Below are positions 15,254 to 23,911 of a DNA stretch of 25,308 bases, in pieces. Within the stretch, counting starts at the first letter, position 1. Each line of letters opens with the position of its first letter. Position numbers and translations under genes: made by a program. The DNA lies in assembly GCA_045563055.1 (NCBI GenBank), contig JBJKUR010000018.1, forward strand, positions 1-25,308. Direction: 5' to 3'. This DNA is from Methylaequor sp045563055. GTDB lineage: Bacteria; Pseudomonadota; Alphaproteobacteria; Methylaequorales; Methylaequoraceae. The notes beneath the pieces are model-generated. The model was not told where the DNA came from and did no database searches. It saw nothing but the letters and a program-made list of their open reading frames with translations.

Positions 15254-16900
15254 ATGGATATACAAAGAGAAAAAATGAACTACGATTTAGTTATTGTTGG
15301 GGCAGGCCCTTCTGGACTTTCTGCTGCCATCAATTTTAAGAAACTTTGTAATGAAAATAATCTAGAATATAGCGTATGTATTGTAGAAAAAGGTTCAGAA
15401 GTTGGCGCTCATATCTTGTCCGGGGCAATACTAGAGCCTAGAGCACTAAATGAGTTAATTGAAAACTGGAGAGAAATTCAGGAATGCCCTGTTAAGACTC
15501 CTGTAACTGAGGAGTCCTTAAAGTTTCTCACAGAATATAAATCGTTTAATATTCCAAGTATATTTGTGCCCCCAGTGATGCACAATAAAGGAAATTTCAT
15601 AATATCTTTGGGTTCTTTTTGCAAGTGGCTTTCTCAACAGGCTGAAGCATTGGGGGTCGAGATTTATCCAGGATTTGCTGCATCAGAACTACTTACAGAA
15701 AATGGAAAATTAAAAGGAATAGTTACTGGTGACCTTGGTTTGACAAAAGAAGGTGAAAAAGGTCAAAATTTTCAGCCTGGTATTGAGATTCATTCGAAAT
15801 ATACACTTTTTGCTGAAGGATGTAGAGGACATCTTGGAAAAAAACTTATGGATCAATTTGGTTTGAGAAAAAACGCTCAGCATCAAACATATGGAATTGG
15901 ACTTAAAGAACTTTGGGAAGTTCGGGATGATGTCTCTAATCCTGGCGAGGTTTTTCACTCGATAGGATGGCCTTTGGATGATGAAACATATGGTGGTTCT
16001 TTTTTATATCATCTTGATAAAAATCTTATTTCTTTTGGCTTTGTGATTGGACTAGATTATAAAAATCCCTACATGTCTCCATATGAAGAGTTTCAGAGGT
16101 TTAAATTACACCCTAAGATTAAAAATATTTTTGAGGGTGGCAGAAGAATATCTTATGGAGCAAGAGCATTGAATGAAGGAGGTTTTCAGTCACTTCCAAA
16201 ACTTTCATTCCCAGGTGGTGCAATCATTGGATGTGAAGCAGGGACATTAAATACTCCTAAGATTAAAGGAACTCACACAGCTATGAAGTCTGGGATGATA
16301 GCGTCTGAGTTGGTTTTTAACGAACTGAAATCCTCAAAAGAAAATACAGAAATTGAAAGTTTTTGCGATGATTTTAGAAATTCATGGGCTGGGATTGAAC
16401 TTAAAAAAGCTAGAAATGTTCGTCCATCATTTAAATATGGACTTAAGATCGGTTCAATATTATCCGGCATAGATCAGATTATATTTAGAGGTAATGCTCC
16501 ATGGACGTTTAATCATTATGAAGAAGATCACTTGTCATTGAGAGAAAAATCTAAATCAAAAAAAATTGAATACCCAAAACCAGACGGAGTTATTACCTTT
16601 GATAGATTAACCAATGTTTCTTACACTTCAACATATCACGAGGAAAATCAACCTTGCCATTTAAAACTTACAGACAACCAAATACCAATTTCAAAAAACT
16701 TTGAGTTTTTTGATTCCCCCGAGCAAAGGTACTGTCCAGCTGGGGTATATGAGATTCTTCACAATAATGGATCTCCTAGTCTACAAATTAATTCTCAAAA
16801 TTGTATTCATTGTAAATCATGTGATATTAAGGATCCCACCCAAAACATCAATTGGATTACCCCTGAGGGAGGAGGTGGCCCAAATTATACAAATATGTAA
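15254..16900 (+). CDS. Electron transfer flavoprotein-ubiquinone oxidoreductase (ETF-QO)
   Basis: This 548-residue membrane-attached flavoprotein passes electrons from ETF, reduced during fatty-acid and amino-acid oxidation, to ubiquinone. The FAD-binding GAGPSGLSAA motif is at 16-25. The C-terminal 4Fe-4S cluster ligands are Cys494 in RYCPAGVYE and Cys517, Cys520 and Cys523 in NCIHCKSCDIKDP, followed by the conserved PEGGGGPNY end. Length is normal. The ATG at 15254 has an AAGG site 7 bases upstream (15243-15246), and the following REKMNYDLVIVG matches relatives, so I prefer it to the second ATG at 15275. EtfA and EtfB are not in the window. The 3' end overlaps the proposed start of the TPR gene. 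Confidence 0.97.
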   Translation: MDIQREKMNYDLVIVGAGPSGLSAAINFKKLCNENNLEYSVCIVEKGSEVGAHILSGAILEPRALNELIENWREIQECPVKTPVTEESLKFLTEYKSFNIPSIFVPPVMHNKGNFIISLGSFCKWLSQQAEALGVEIYPGFAASELLTENGKLKGIVTGDLGLTKEGEKGQNFQPGIEIHSKYTLFAEGCRGHLGKKLMDQFGLRKNAQHQTYGIGLKELWEVRDDVSNPGEVFHSIGWPLDDETYGGSFLYHLDKNLISFGFVIGLDYKNPYMSPYEEFQRFKLHPKIKNIFEGGRRISYGARALNEGGFQSLPKLSFPGGAIIGCEAGTLNTPKIKGTHTAMKSGMIASELVFNELKSSKENTEIESFCDDFRNSWAGIELKKARNVRPSFKYGLKIGSILSGIDQIIFRGNAPWTFNHYEEDHLSLREKSKSKKIEYPKPDGVITFDRLTNVSYTSTYHEENQPCHLKLTDNQIPISKNFEFFDSPEQRYCPAGVYEILHNNGSPSLQINSQNCIHCKSCDIKDPTQNINWITPEGGGGPNYTNM

Positions 16901-18494
16901 ATTTATTTTTTTGATAACCTTTCTCTCTGCTAAACCATTCGAAGCTTTTGGGTATGACTTAAACAGAAATGAATATGGCAACTATCTCTCATGGGAACAT
17001 GCCAAGAATTCAAAAGATCTTGAAAGTCTTCAAAAATTCTTCAAACATATCGCATATAAAAATCTCAACGATACTTCACTAGAGGAGCTGCTGTTTGAAT
17101 CTGTAGTATTTGACGATTGGAATAACGCTAATCTGATAAGTTCAATAATATTAAAAAGAGATGAAAAAAATTTTTCAGCAAATCTTTTTAAATTTTTCAA
17201 TGATTTTTTTAATAACAAAGCATCTGAGAGTTACCTGGAAAAAATAGATACGAAATATTTCGACATAAACTTTTTACAAGCAATTAATATTTGGAAAAAT
17301 ATAAATGGAAATCAACAAATTTCGAATGATCCAGATAACTGTGTTCCAGTTGTATGTCTGCATCTTGCGGTATCTTTAGATTTGAATGGAAAAATAAAAA
17401 AATCACAAGAATTTTTTAAGGTTATTGAAGATGAAAATTTCACTTCTTACAGAATAAAAGAATTATTGTTGATTAATGCAATTAATTCAAAAAAAGCAAT
17501 TGCTGAAAATATTTTAATTGAATTATATAAACATGATTTAAATCTAAAATCTCACAGTCTAGATTATATTAAAAATCATAAATATTTATTGAATCCGATA
17601 GAAAATCAAAAAGATGGAATGGCTGAAGTACTATATAACATCTCTAGTTGGTTTTTTTCAAAAGAGCTGTATAAGTATGCTGCTTTTTTTGGAAAGATGT
17701 CTTTAAATCTTAGACCAAACTTTAATGCTATGAAACTATTATTCTCTGGTTCATTGGAAAAATTGGGATATCAGAACATAGGAGTTAAATATATAGAGAA
17801 TACTAATCCAGAAGACCTTTATTATTATAAATTCTTAAGAATCAAGCTTGCAATTTTTGATCAACAAAAAAAGAATGATGAATTTATAAATGCCCTAAGA
17901 GATTTTTTAGATCAACACCCAAATAGAATTGAAATGAAGGTATTAATAGCAGATAAATATAGGAAGCTTCAAAATTATGCAGAGGCCATAAAAATTTATA
18001 CTGAAATAATAGAAAGTGACGAGAATATGAAAAATTCAAATATCCTTTACTCTAGAGGAATTTCCTATGAGAGAATAAATCAATGGGATAAGGCAGAAAG
18101 AGATTTTAAGGAAGCTTTATTACTTAACCCTCAGGATGCATATATACTTAATTACTTAGCGTACAGTTGGCTAGATAGAAATAAAAATATCTCTGAAGCT
18201 TTGGATCTTTTAGAAAAAGCTATAAAAATTGAACCATCTGATGGATATATTATTGATTCACTGGGCTGGGCATATTTTTTGGTGAATAATATTGATAAAT
18301 CAGTATATTTTCTTGAAAAAGCTGTTTCTTTATTACCCGATGATGCAACTCTAAACGATCATTTAGGCGATGCCTATTGGAAAGCTGGTAGAAAGAATGA
18401 AGCATTTTCTCAGTGGAAAAGGGTATTATTATTAGATCCAAATTTTAAAGATAAGTTTAGAATAAATAGAAAACTCAAAGAAGGACTCAAATGA
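16875..18494 (+). CDS. Exported TPR-repeat protein, function unknown
   Basis: The protein, about 539 residues, has a signal-like N-terminus (KFIFLITFLSAKPFEAFG) and TPR repeats that become clear in the last 200 residues, for example ERINQWDKAERDFKEALLLNP, EALDLLEKAIKIEPSDG and SVYFLEKAVSLLPDD. TPRs bind proteins, so an envelope assembly or scaffold role is likely. The start is uncertain: no ATG lies near the signal sequence. GTG at 16875, inside the ETF-QO gene, keeps the Lys and the hydrophobic core; TTG at 16911 would remove the positive end. The frame is open further upstream inside ETF-QO, but that part is antisense-like filler and not coding. The stop overlaps the ispE ATG (ATGA). TPR genes before ispE are frequent in alphaproteobacteria. 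Confidence 0.85.
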   Translation: MAQIIQICKFIFLITFLSAKPFEAFGYDLNRNEYGNYLSWEHAKNSKDLESLQKFFKHIAYKNLNDTSLEELLFESVVFDDWNNANLISSIILKRDEKNFSANLFKFFNDFFNNKASESYLEKIDTKYFDINFLQAINIWKNINGNQQISNDPDNCVPVVCLHLAVSLDLNGKIKKSQEFFKVIEDENFTSYRIKELLLINAINSKKAIAENILIELYKHDLNLKSHSLDYIKNHKYLLNPIENQKDGMAEVLYNISSWFFSKELYKYAAFFGKMSLNLRPNFNAMKLLFSGSLEKLGYQNIGVKYIENTNPEDLYYYKFLRIKLAIFDQQKKNDEFINALRDFLDQHPNRIEMKVLIADKYRKLQNYAEAIKIYTEIIESDENMKNSNILYSRGISYERINQWDKAERDFKEALLLNPQDAYILNYLAYSWLDRNKNISEALDLLEKAIKIEPSDGYIIDSLGWAYFLVNNIDKSVYFLEKAVSLLPDDATLNDHLGDAYWKAGRKNEAFSQWKRVLLLDPNFKDKFRINRKLKEGLK

Positions 18495-19372
18495 TGATAT
18501 CATCTGAAAAAATATCACCAGCAAAGATAAACCTTTACCTTGAAATCAAAGGTAGAAGGGTTGATGGATATCATAATATTGAAAGTTTAATGACTTTTTG
18601 TAAATGCGGTGATGTTTTAAAGGTGGAAAAGTCCAGATCTTTTAAATTGTCAGTTAAAGGTCCGTATGCAAAATTATTAGAAAAACAAGAAAATTTAATA
18701 GAGTCATCATTAAAAAAATTAGAAATTTTTTTTAATCAAAAGTTTAAAGTCAATGTTTTATTAACTAAAAATCTTCCAATCTCTTCAGGTATGGCAGGTG
18801 GTTCGTCAAATGTTGCAACATTTATTAGGTGTTTAAAAGAAATTTACGACCTTAAAGATTTAGAAGGATTTAATGATTTACTTCTTTCAATTGGGTCGGA
18901 TGTTCCTTTTTGTTACCATGGTAAAACGGCCATTGTGGAAAGTATAGGAGAAAACCTTAGCTTTGTTGAGAACTTTAAGAACTATTTTATTCTCTTGGTA
19001 AATCCCAATGTTGAAATTTCAACAAGAGAAGTTTTTGAAAATTTAAACGTAAAATACATTTCAAAAAAACAAACAATTTTTAAAAGTAGTCACCCGAAAA
19101 TTGATATAGATTTTATAAAAAAACGAGATAATGTGTTGCAAAATTTTACCGTGGAAAAAAATAAGTTAATAAAGGATTTATTAAGTTTTCTGTCATCTTG
19201 TCATGGATCATTATTAACAAGAATGACGGGATCTGGTGCGACGTGTTATTCATTGTTTGCAAATAAAAAGGATTTAGAAAATGCTAAAAAAATAACCGTA
19301 AAAACTTTTAAAAATTATTGGATCCAAGACAGTACATTAGTAAATTCTGTTGAAGATATAAAACTTGTATAA
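18491..19372 (+). CDS. ispE: 4-diphosphocytidyl-2-C-methyl-D-erythritol kinase
   Basis: This 293-residue GHMP kinase phosphorylates CDP-methylerythritol in the non-mevalonate isoprenoid pathway. Lys12 in SPAKINLYL, the ATP-binding loop LPISSGMAGGSSNVA (95-109) and the catalytic Asp137 in GSDVPF are present, and GSGATCYSLF near the C-terminus is the third GHMP motif. Length is normal. Its ATG overlaps the TPR gene stop (ATGA), so it is probably co-translated; the second codon is also ATG. It stops 30 bases before the tRNA-Gln gene. Other isoprenoid genes are not in the window. Confidence 0.97.
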   Translation: MMISSEKISPAKINLYLEIKGRRVDGYHNIESLMTFCKCGDVLKVEKSRSFKLSVKGPYAKLLEKQENLIESSLKKLEIFFNQKFKVNVLLTKNLPISSGMAGGSSNVATFIRCLKEIYDLKDLEGFNDLLLSIGSDVPFCYHGKTAIVESIGENLSFVENFKNYFILLVNPNVEISTREVFENLNVKYISKKQTIFKSSHPKIDIDFIKKRDNVLQNFTVEKNKLIKDLLSFLSSCHGSLLTRMTGSGATCYSLFANKKDLENAKKITVKTFKNYWIQDSTLVNSVEDIKLV

Positions 19373-19402
19373 CATTACAAAAATGATTATCTTAAAAAAA
19401 AT

Positions 19403-19477
19403 TGGGGTGTAGCCAAGCGGTAAGGCACCTGTTTTTGGTACAGGCATGCGTAGGTTCGAATCCTACCACCCCAGCCA
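19403..19477 (+). tRNA. tRNA-Gln (anticodon UUG)
   Basis: The cloverleaf is complete: acceptor TGGGGTG (19403-19409) pairs with CACCCCA (19467-19473), the anticodon stem CCTGT pairs with ACAGG around the loop TTTTGGT, and the T arm is GTAGG-TTCGAAT-CCTAC. With loop positions 32-38 read in order, the anticodon is TTG, which reads CAA and, with wobble, CAG. The discriminator is G at 19474 and the CCA end is encoded (19475-19477). It lies 30 bases after ispE and 12 bases before the ABC-F gene, so it is probably processed from a longer transcript. Confidence 0.95.
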
Positions 19478-19489
19478 CATAGCAAAGGT

Positions 19490-21277
19490 ATGAGTAAAGA
19501 AGTACATTTATCATTAAATAATGCTCACTTCTTCATTGGTAAAACAAAATTACTTAATGATGTATCCATTTCCATCCATAAAAATGACAAAATAGCATTG
19601 GTTGGTAAAAATGGAGTTGGAAAGTCAACTTTATTAAAAATTTTAAGTGGGAAAATTTCAATAGATGAGGGGGAGTTTTGGATAAATCCAAAAATAAAAA
19701 TTGGAATGTTGAATCAGAAAAACGAATTCTCTGATGATAACAGTGTAGAAAAATATTTATTAAAGGAAAATAAAGATGATAATAACTCAAATAAGTTTGA
19801 AATAGATCGGATTACTAAAGAGTTAAAATTAGACAAAAATAAAATAGTTAATCAGCTTTCTGGTGGAGAAAAAAGAAAACTAGGGCTAAGTCAATTATTA
19901 CTCTCATCCCCAGACCTTTTGCTTTTGGATGAGCCAACAAATCATTTAGACATAGAGTCAATTCTATGGTTAGAAAATTTTCTAAATAATGAATTCAAAG
20001 GGTCCTCATTAATAATTAGTCACGATAGGAGCTTTTTAAAAAAAACTACAAATAGAGTTTTTTGGATGGATAGGAGAGCTATCAAGGTCTCATCTAAAGG
20101 TTTTTTTAACTTTGAAATTTGGAAAACGGAGCAGATTGAACAAGAAAAAAGAGAACTAAAAAATAAAAAAAAATTTTTAGAAGAAGAACTTTCCTGGTTA
20201 AACAAAGGTGTTAAAGCTAGAAGGAAGAGAAATATAAAAAGAAAAGATAATATTGATAGTTTGAAAGTAGATTTTAAAAAGCAGAACAGCGAATTTGTTA
20301 GATCAATTTCACATATAAAAATCCACTCAGACTCTGCTTCCTCTTTAAATGGTCCAAATGTCCTTATAAACTTTATTAACGTAAATAAAATATTTGAGAA
20401 AGAAAAAAATATTATTTCTATAATTAGAGATTTTAATTATAAATTGATGAAAGGAGAAAGAATAGGAATATTAGGTAGAAATGGTGTTGGAAAATCAACT
20501 TTTTTGAACCTTGCATCAAACAAGGTAAAACCAACCAAAGGAAGTATAAAAATAAAAAAGAAAATAGAATTTAGTTTTTTCGATCAGACGGGACAGCAAT
20601 TTAGCAATGAAAAAACAATAAAAAAAAATATGATTCCTAACGGTGGTGATTATATTGAAGTTGTAGATAAAAAAATTCATATATGTGGTTATTTAAAAAA
20701 TTTTCTTTTTGACCCGAAAGATATTAACAGGCCGGTTTCAACTCTCTCTGGAGGAGAGAGAAATAGACTGCTTCTAGCAAAGATTTTAGCAAACCCTAGA
20801 GAGATCTTGATTTTAGATGAGCCCACTAATGATCTGGACACAGAAACTATAGACATGTTGATAGAATTTTTGAAATCTCATCAGGGAGCATCAATGATAA
20901 GTTCACATGATATAGATTTTTTGTCTCAAACCTGCCATAAATTCTTTATTTTTGAGGGAGATGGGATAGTTAATCTATCAAACTCACCACTACTCAAAAC
21001 AAAGAAGATAGAAAAATATGAATTTAACAATAGCATCCCCAAAAAAGGAAAACCGGTTAGTAATAACAAGCTTATTGAGAAATTACTCAGAAAAATAGAA
21101 AGAAAAGAGTCCGATATAAGGAAAATGACTGATGACTTACAAAATGCTAATTCTAATTATCTAAAGAGTAAAGAGTATAAAGAATTATTAGAAAACTTGA
21201 AATCCGCTCAATCAGATTTAGATTTTCTCGAAAATGAATGGTTAGAGTTAGAAGAAAAATCAATAAGCCATGAGTAA
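19490..21277 (+). CDS. ABC-F family ATPase, Uup-like
   Basis: This 595-residue cytoplasmic protein has two ABC ATPase domains and no membrane part, the mark of ABC-F ribosome-acting proteins. Domain 1 has Walker A GKNGVGKS (39-46), signature LSGGEKRKL and Walker B LLLDEPTNHLD; domain 2 has GRNGVGKS (329-336), LSGGERNRL and LILDEPTNDLD. A Lys/Arg-rich linker (about 215-265) joins them and a coiled coil forms the C-terminus (about 530-595), as in Uup. Uup is linked to DNA precise excision and to ribosome function. A short AAAGG site lies just upstream of the ATG. The last bases overlap the next gene by 8. Confidence 0.92.
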   Translation: MSKEVHLSLNNAHFFIGKTKLLNDVSISIHKNDKIALVGKNGVGKSTLLKILSGKISIDEGEFWINPKIKIGMLNQKNEFSDDNSVEKYLLKENKDDNNSNKFEIDRITKELKLDKNKIVNQLSGGEKRKLGLSQLLLSSPDLLLLDEPTNHLDIESILWLENFLNNEFKGSSLIISHDRSFLKKTTNRVFWMDRRAIKVSSKGFFNFEIWKTEQIEQEKRELKNKKKFLEEELSWLNKGVKARRKRNIKRKDNIDSLKVDFKKQNSEFVRSISHIKIHSDSASSLNGPNVLINFINVNKIFEKEKNIISIIRDFNYKLMKGERIGILGRNGVGKSTFLNLASNKVKPTKGSIKIKKKIEFSFFDQTGQQFSNEKTIKKNMIPNGGDYIEVVDKKIHICGYLKNFLFDPKDINRPVSTLSGGERNRLLLAKILANPREILILDEPTNDLDTETIDMLIEFLKSHQGASMISSHDIDFLSQTCHKFFIFEGDGIVNLSNSPLLKTKKIEKYEFNNSIPKKGKPVSNNKLIEKLLRKIERKESDIRKMTDDLQNANSNYLKSKEYKELLENLKSAQSDLDFLENEWLELEEKSISHE

Positions 21278-22670
21278 AATTCAGAAAAATACTTTTTTTA
21301 TAATTATTGGATTATTTATTATTCTTATTTTTGAGAAAGTAAATATATTTAACGATTTGAGTTTTGATGAAAATCTTGCTTTACGAATGGTTTTTTTAAT
21401 GATTTTTCTCTGGATAACTGAACTAATTCCAATTTCAATTACTGCTTTGATACCATTAATATTTTCACCCTTTTATTTGGATCAAATCAATAACGACATT
21501 TTTAGCAAGTATGCCAGTCCAGTAGTTTTTTTACTTTTAGGTGGTTTTATAATTGCAAATGGTTTTGAAAAGAGTCAACTACATAAAAGAGTTGCATTAA
21601 AGATACTATTGTCGTTTGGCAATACTAGAAAAAAAATACTTTTATGCATTATATTTTCAACATCGATATTTAGTATGTTTTTGTCTAATACTGCCACTTG
21701 CTTGCTGATGTTACCGATTGTAAAGAATATAGTTGATAGTAGTTTTGCAAAATTATCAGAGATAGATTTTTCAAAAATTCTTCTATTATCTATCGCTTAT
21801 TCCGCGTCAATAGGCGGAATGGCAACTCCGATAGGAACAATTCCAAACGCTGTTCTAGTTGGTTACCTAAATGAAAACCATAATCTTCAAATAGATTTTG
21901 TTGATTGGTTTCTCTTTAGCTTTCCTCTTACATTATTATTACTAAGTATACTTTTTATTTTTTTAAGTAAAAGGTTCATCGATGATAAAAAAATAATTAA
22001 GGTTGATTATTTAAAAGTTAAGTATGAAAAACTTGGTAGATTGAGTGATAATGAGAAAATAACAATCTTTATTTTAAGTATAACTATAAGCTTATGGATT
22101 TTTAAGAATTCTATAAATGAAATATTTCAACTTCATCTTTCAGACTCAATCATTGCAATCTTTGGTTCATTACTTTTCTTTATAATTCCCAATAAAAAAT
22201 TTTCCACAATCTTGAATTTTGATTGGTATAAAAATGTACCATGGAATGTTTTAATACTTTTTGGAGGAGGATTGGCCATGGCTTCAATTATCATTTCATC
22301 TGGCCTGGCAGAAGAGATTGCAAAACTTATTGATAGTTTTAGTAATCTTAATCTTCTGTCAACAATCATCATAGTTGCAGTTATGACTTCCCTCTTGACC
22401 GAATTTACAAGCAATACAGCCACAACTTTTCTTCTACTACCAATTCTTAGCCTATTTGCAATAAACAATGATATAGAAATATTAAAACTTGCTTTACCAT
22501 TTGTTTTTGCTGCAAGTTGTGCTTTTATGATGCCAATTGCTACTCCGCCTAATGCTATTGTATACTCAGTGAATAAATTTAAGATTTCTTTTATGGTATA
22601 TAATGGTTTTTTTGTTAATTTAATTTCTGTTATGCTTATCTCAATTTATATATTTTCCTTTAACTTTTAG
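21270..22670 (+). CDS. SLC13/DASS-family sodium:carboxylate (or anion) carrier
   Basis: This 466-residue membrane protein has about eleven hydrophobic segments and two SNTAT motifs (139-143 and 381-385) that form the sodium and substrate sites of the divalent anion:sodium symporter family. The blocks TPIGTIPNAV and MPIATPPNAIV also fit. Members import succinate, malate, other dicarboxylates or sulfate; the exact substrate cannot be read from this sequence. The ATG lies inside the end of the ABC-F gene, so the two are coupled. The glycosyltransferase gene begins 8 bases after its stop, so it may be co-transcribed with the envelope genes downstream. Confidence 0.9.
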   Translation: MSKIQKNTFFIIIGLFIILIFEKVNIFNDLSFDENLALRMVFLMIFLWITELIPISITALIPLIFSPFYLDQINNDIFSKYASPVVFLLLGGFIIANGFEKSQLHKRVALKILLSFGNTRKKILLCIIFSTSIFSMFLSNTATCLLMLPIVKNIVDSSFAKLSEIDFSKILLLSIAYSASIGGMATPIGTIPNAVLVGYLNENHNLQIDFVDWFLFSFPLTLLLLSILFIFLSKRFIDDKKIIKVDYLKVKYEKLGRLSDNEKITIFILSITISLWIFKNSINEIFQLHLSDSIIAIFGSLLFFIIPNKKFSTILNFDWYKNVPWNVLILFGGGLAMASIIISSGLAEEIAKLIDSFSNLNLLSTIIIVAVMTSLLTEFTSNTATTFLLLPILSLFAINNDIEILKLALPFVFAASCAFMMPIATPPNAIVYSVNKFKISFMVYNGFFVNLISVMLISIYIFSFNF

Positions 22671-22678
22671 AGTTTAGA

Positions 22679-23911
22679 ATGAAAAAAATTGCAATATTAG
22701 TTGACTTGGAATTAAATGAAGTTGCAGGAGGACATGTCAAGTTTTGGGAAAGAGTTTGTCATTCTCTAGGGAAAAACTATAAAGAGTTCAATTTATCAGT
22801 TTTTTTTCTTGGAGAGAACTTTACGAAAAAAAGAGTTGGGAAAAATATAATCTTCTATACATTAAAGCCCATTATCTCCTCAGGCATACTAAAACCTCTA
22901 GGAGTGGATGCCGATAAAACTGATCTGTGTCCGATAAATTTAAGATTATTCTTGATGCTGAGAGAGTTTGATATCATTCATTCGACTGATCAACTTTTTT
23001 GCATGGCTAAAACTGCAATTTATGCATCAAATTTTTGGAGGATTCCATTAACAACATCCCTTCATACTGACACACCTTCTTATACAGAATATTATGTTAA
23101 GAATATTTTTAAGAGATCAACTAAATTATTTTATAAGATATTTATAAAAAAACTAAAATTACACAAAGTTCTTTCAAATAAACAAAAAAAAAAACAGATT
23201 TCTTATATAAAAAGTTGTGCTTATGCAATGATTGACCATGGAATACAGATAAGAAAAATGGACTTTACAAAAGACATTATGCTAAAGATATGTAAAATAT
23301 CAAGAGGAGTTGATTCTTCAATTTTTAAACAAAAAAAAATCAATAGGAAAGAACTTTTAGAAAGGTATAAGCTACCCAAAAATAAAAAAATTATTTTCTT
23401 TTGTGGTAGAGTCCATGAACTAAAAGGTGCAGTTTTTTTATCTAAGATTCATAAATTACTTATTGAAAAGAATATTGAGGTGATTTCAGTTTTTGCTGGC
23501 GAGGATATTCACGGGGAAAAGTGTTTAAGTATTGGCGGCGAAAATATCAAACTACTAGGTCATTTGAATGAGAATGAAATTTCTGATTTATATAATTTAT
23601 GTGATTTATTTGTTTTTCCATCAAGATATGAAACAGGCCCACAAGTGGTTCTTGAGGCTAAGGCTTGCGGTGCCGTATCAGTTGTATCTCCTGAAGGTGG
23701 GGGGAAAAGAATAAAAAAAAATGGAATTGATGGAGTTGTTATTAAAGAATTTAATGTTACTAAATGGACTGAAGTGATAATAAGTTTATTAAATAATAAA
23801 AAAAAAATTAACTTTATGAAAAAACAGATAATTTTGAAATTTACCCCCCCGTCCTGGAATAAGATTTTTTATTCAAATTTCTCAAATAAATGGAGACAAT
23901 TATCCAGATGA
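22679..23911 (+). CDS. GT4-family (GT-B fold) glycosyltransferase
   Basis: This 410-residue retaining glycosyltransferase has the two-domain GT-B layout. The N-terminal half includes a glycine-containing AGGHVKFWE loop and a TSLHTDTPSY block. The C-terminal half has FFCGRVHELKG and the nucleotide-sugar E-x7-E motif with Glu318 and Glu326 in YETGPQVVLEAKACG. HTDxPxY also occurs in diacylglycerol and phosphatidylinositol glycosyltransferases, which hints at a lipid acceptor, but that is weak evidence. No signal peptide is visible, so it works on the cytoplasmic face. Its stop overlaps the deacetylase ATG at 23908 (ATGA). The donor sugar is probably an N-acetylated sugar if the next gene acts on its product. 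Confidence 0.9.
   Translation: MKKIAILVDLELNEVAGGHVKFWERVCHSLGKNYKEFNLSVFFLGENFTKKRVGKNIIFYTLKPIISSGILKPLGVDADKTDLCPINLRLFLMLREFDIIHSTDQLFCMAKTAIYASNFWRIPLTTSLHTDTPSYTEYYVKNIFKRSTKLFYKIFIKKLKLHKVLSNKQKKKQISYIKSCAYAMIDHGIQIRKMDFTKDIMLKICKISRGVDSSIFKQKKINRKELLERYKLPKNKKIIFFCGRVHELKGAVFLSKIHKLLIEKNIEVISVFAGEDIHGEKCLSIGGENIKLLGHLNENEISDLYNLCDLFVFPSRYETGPQVVLEAKACGAVSVVSPEGGGKRIKKNGIDGVVIKEFNVTKWTEVIISLLNNKKKINFMKKQIILKFTPPSWNKIFYSNFSNKWRQLSR

Noticed and set aside
16701..16874. N-terminal extension of the TPR protein inside ETF-QO
   Set aside because: This part is a shifted frame of the conserved ETF-QO iron-sulfur region and would place the signal peptide in the middle of the protein.
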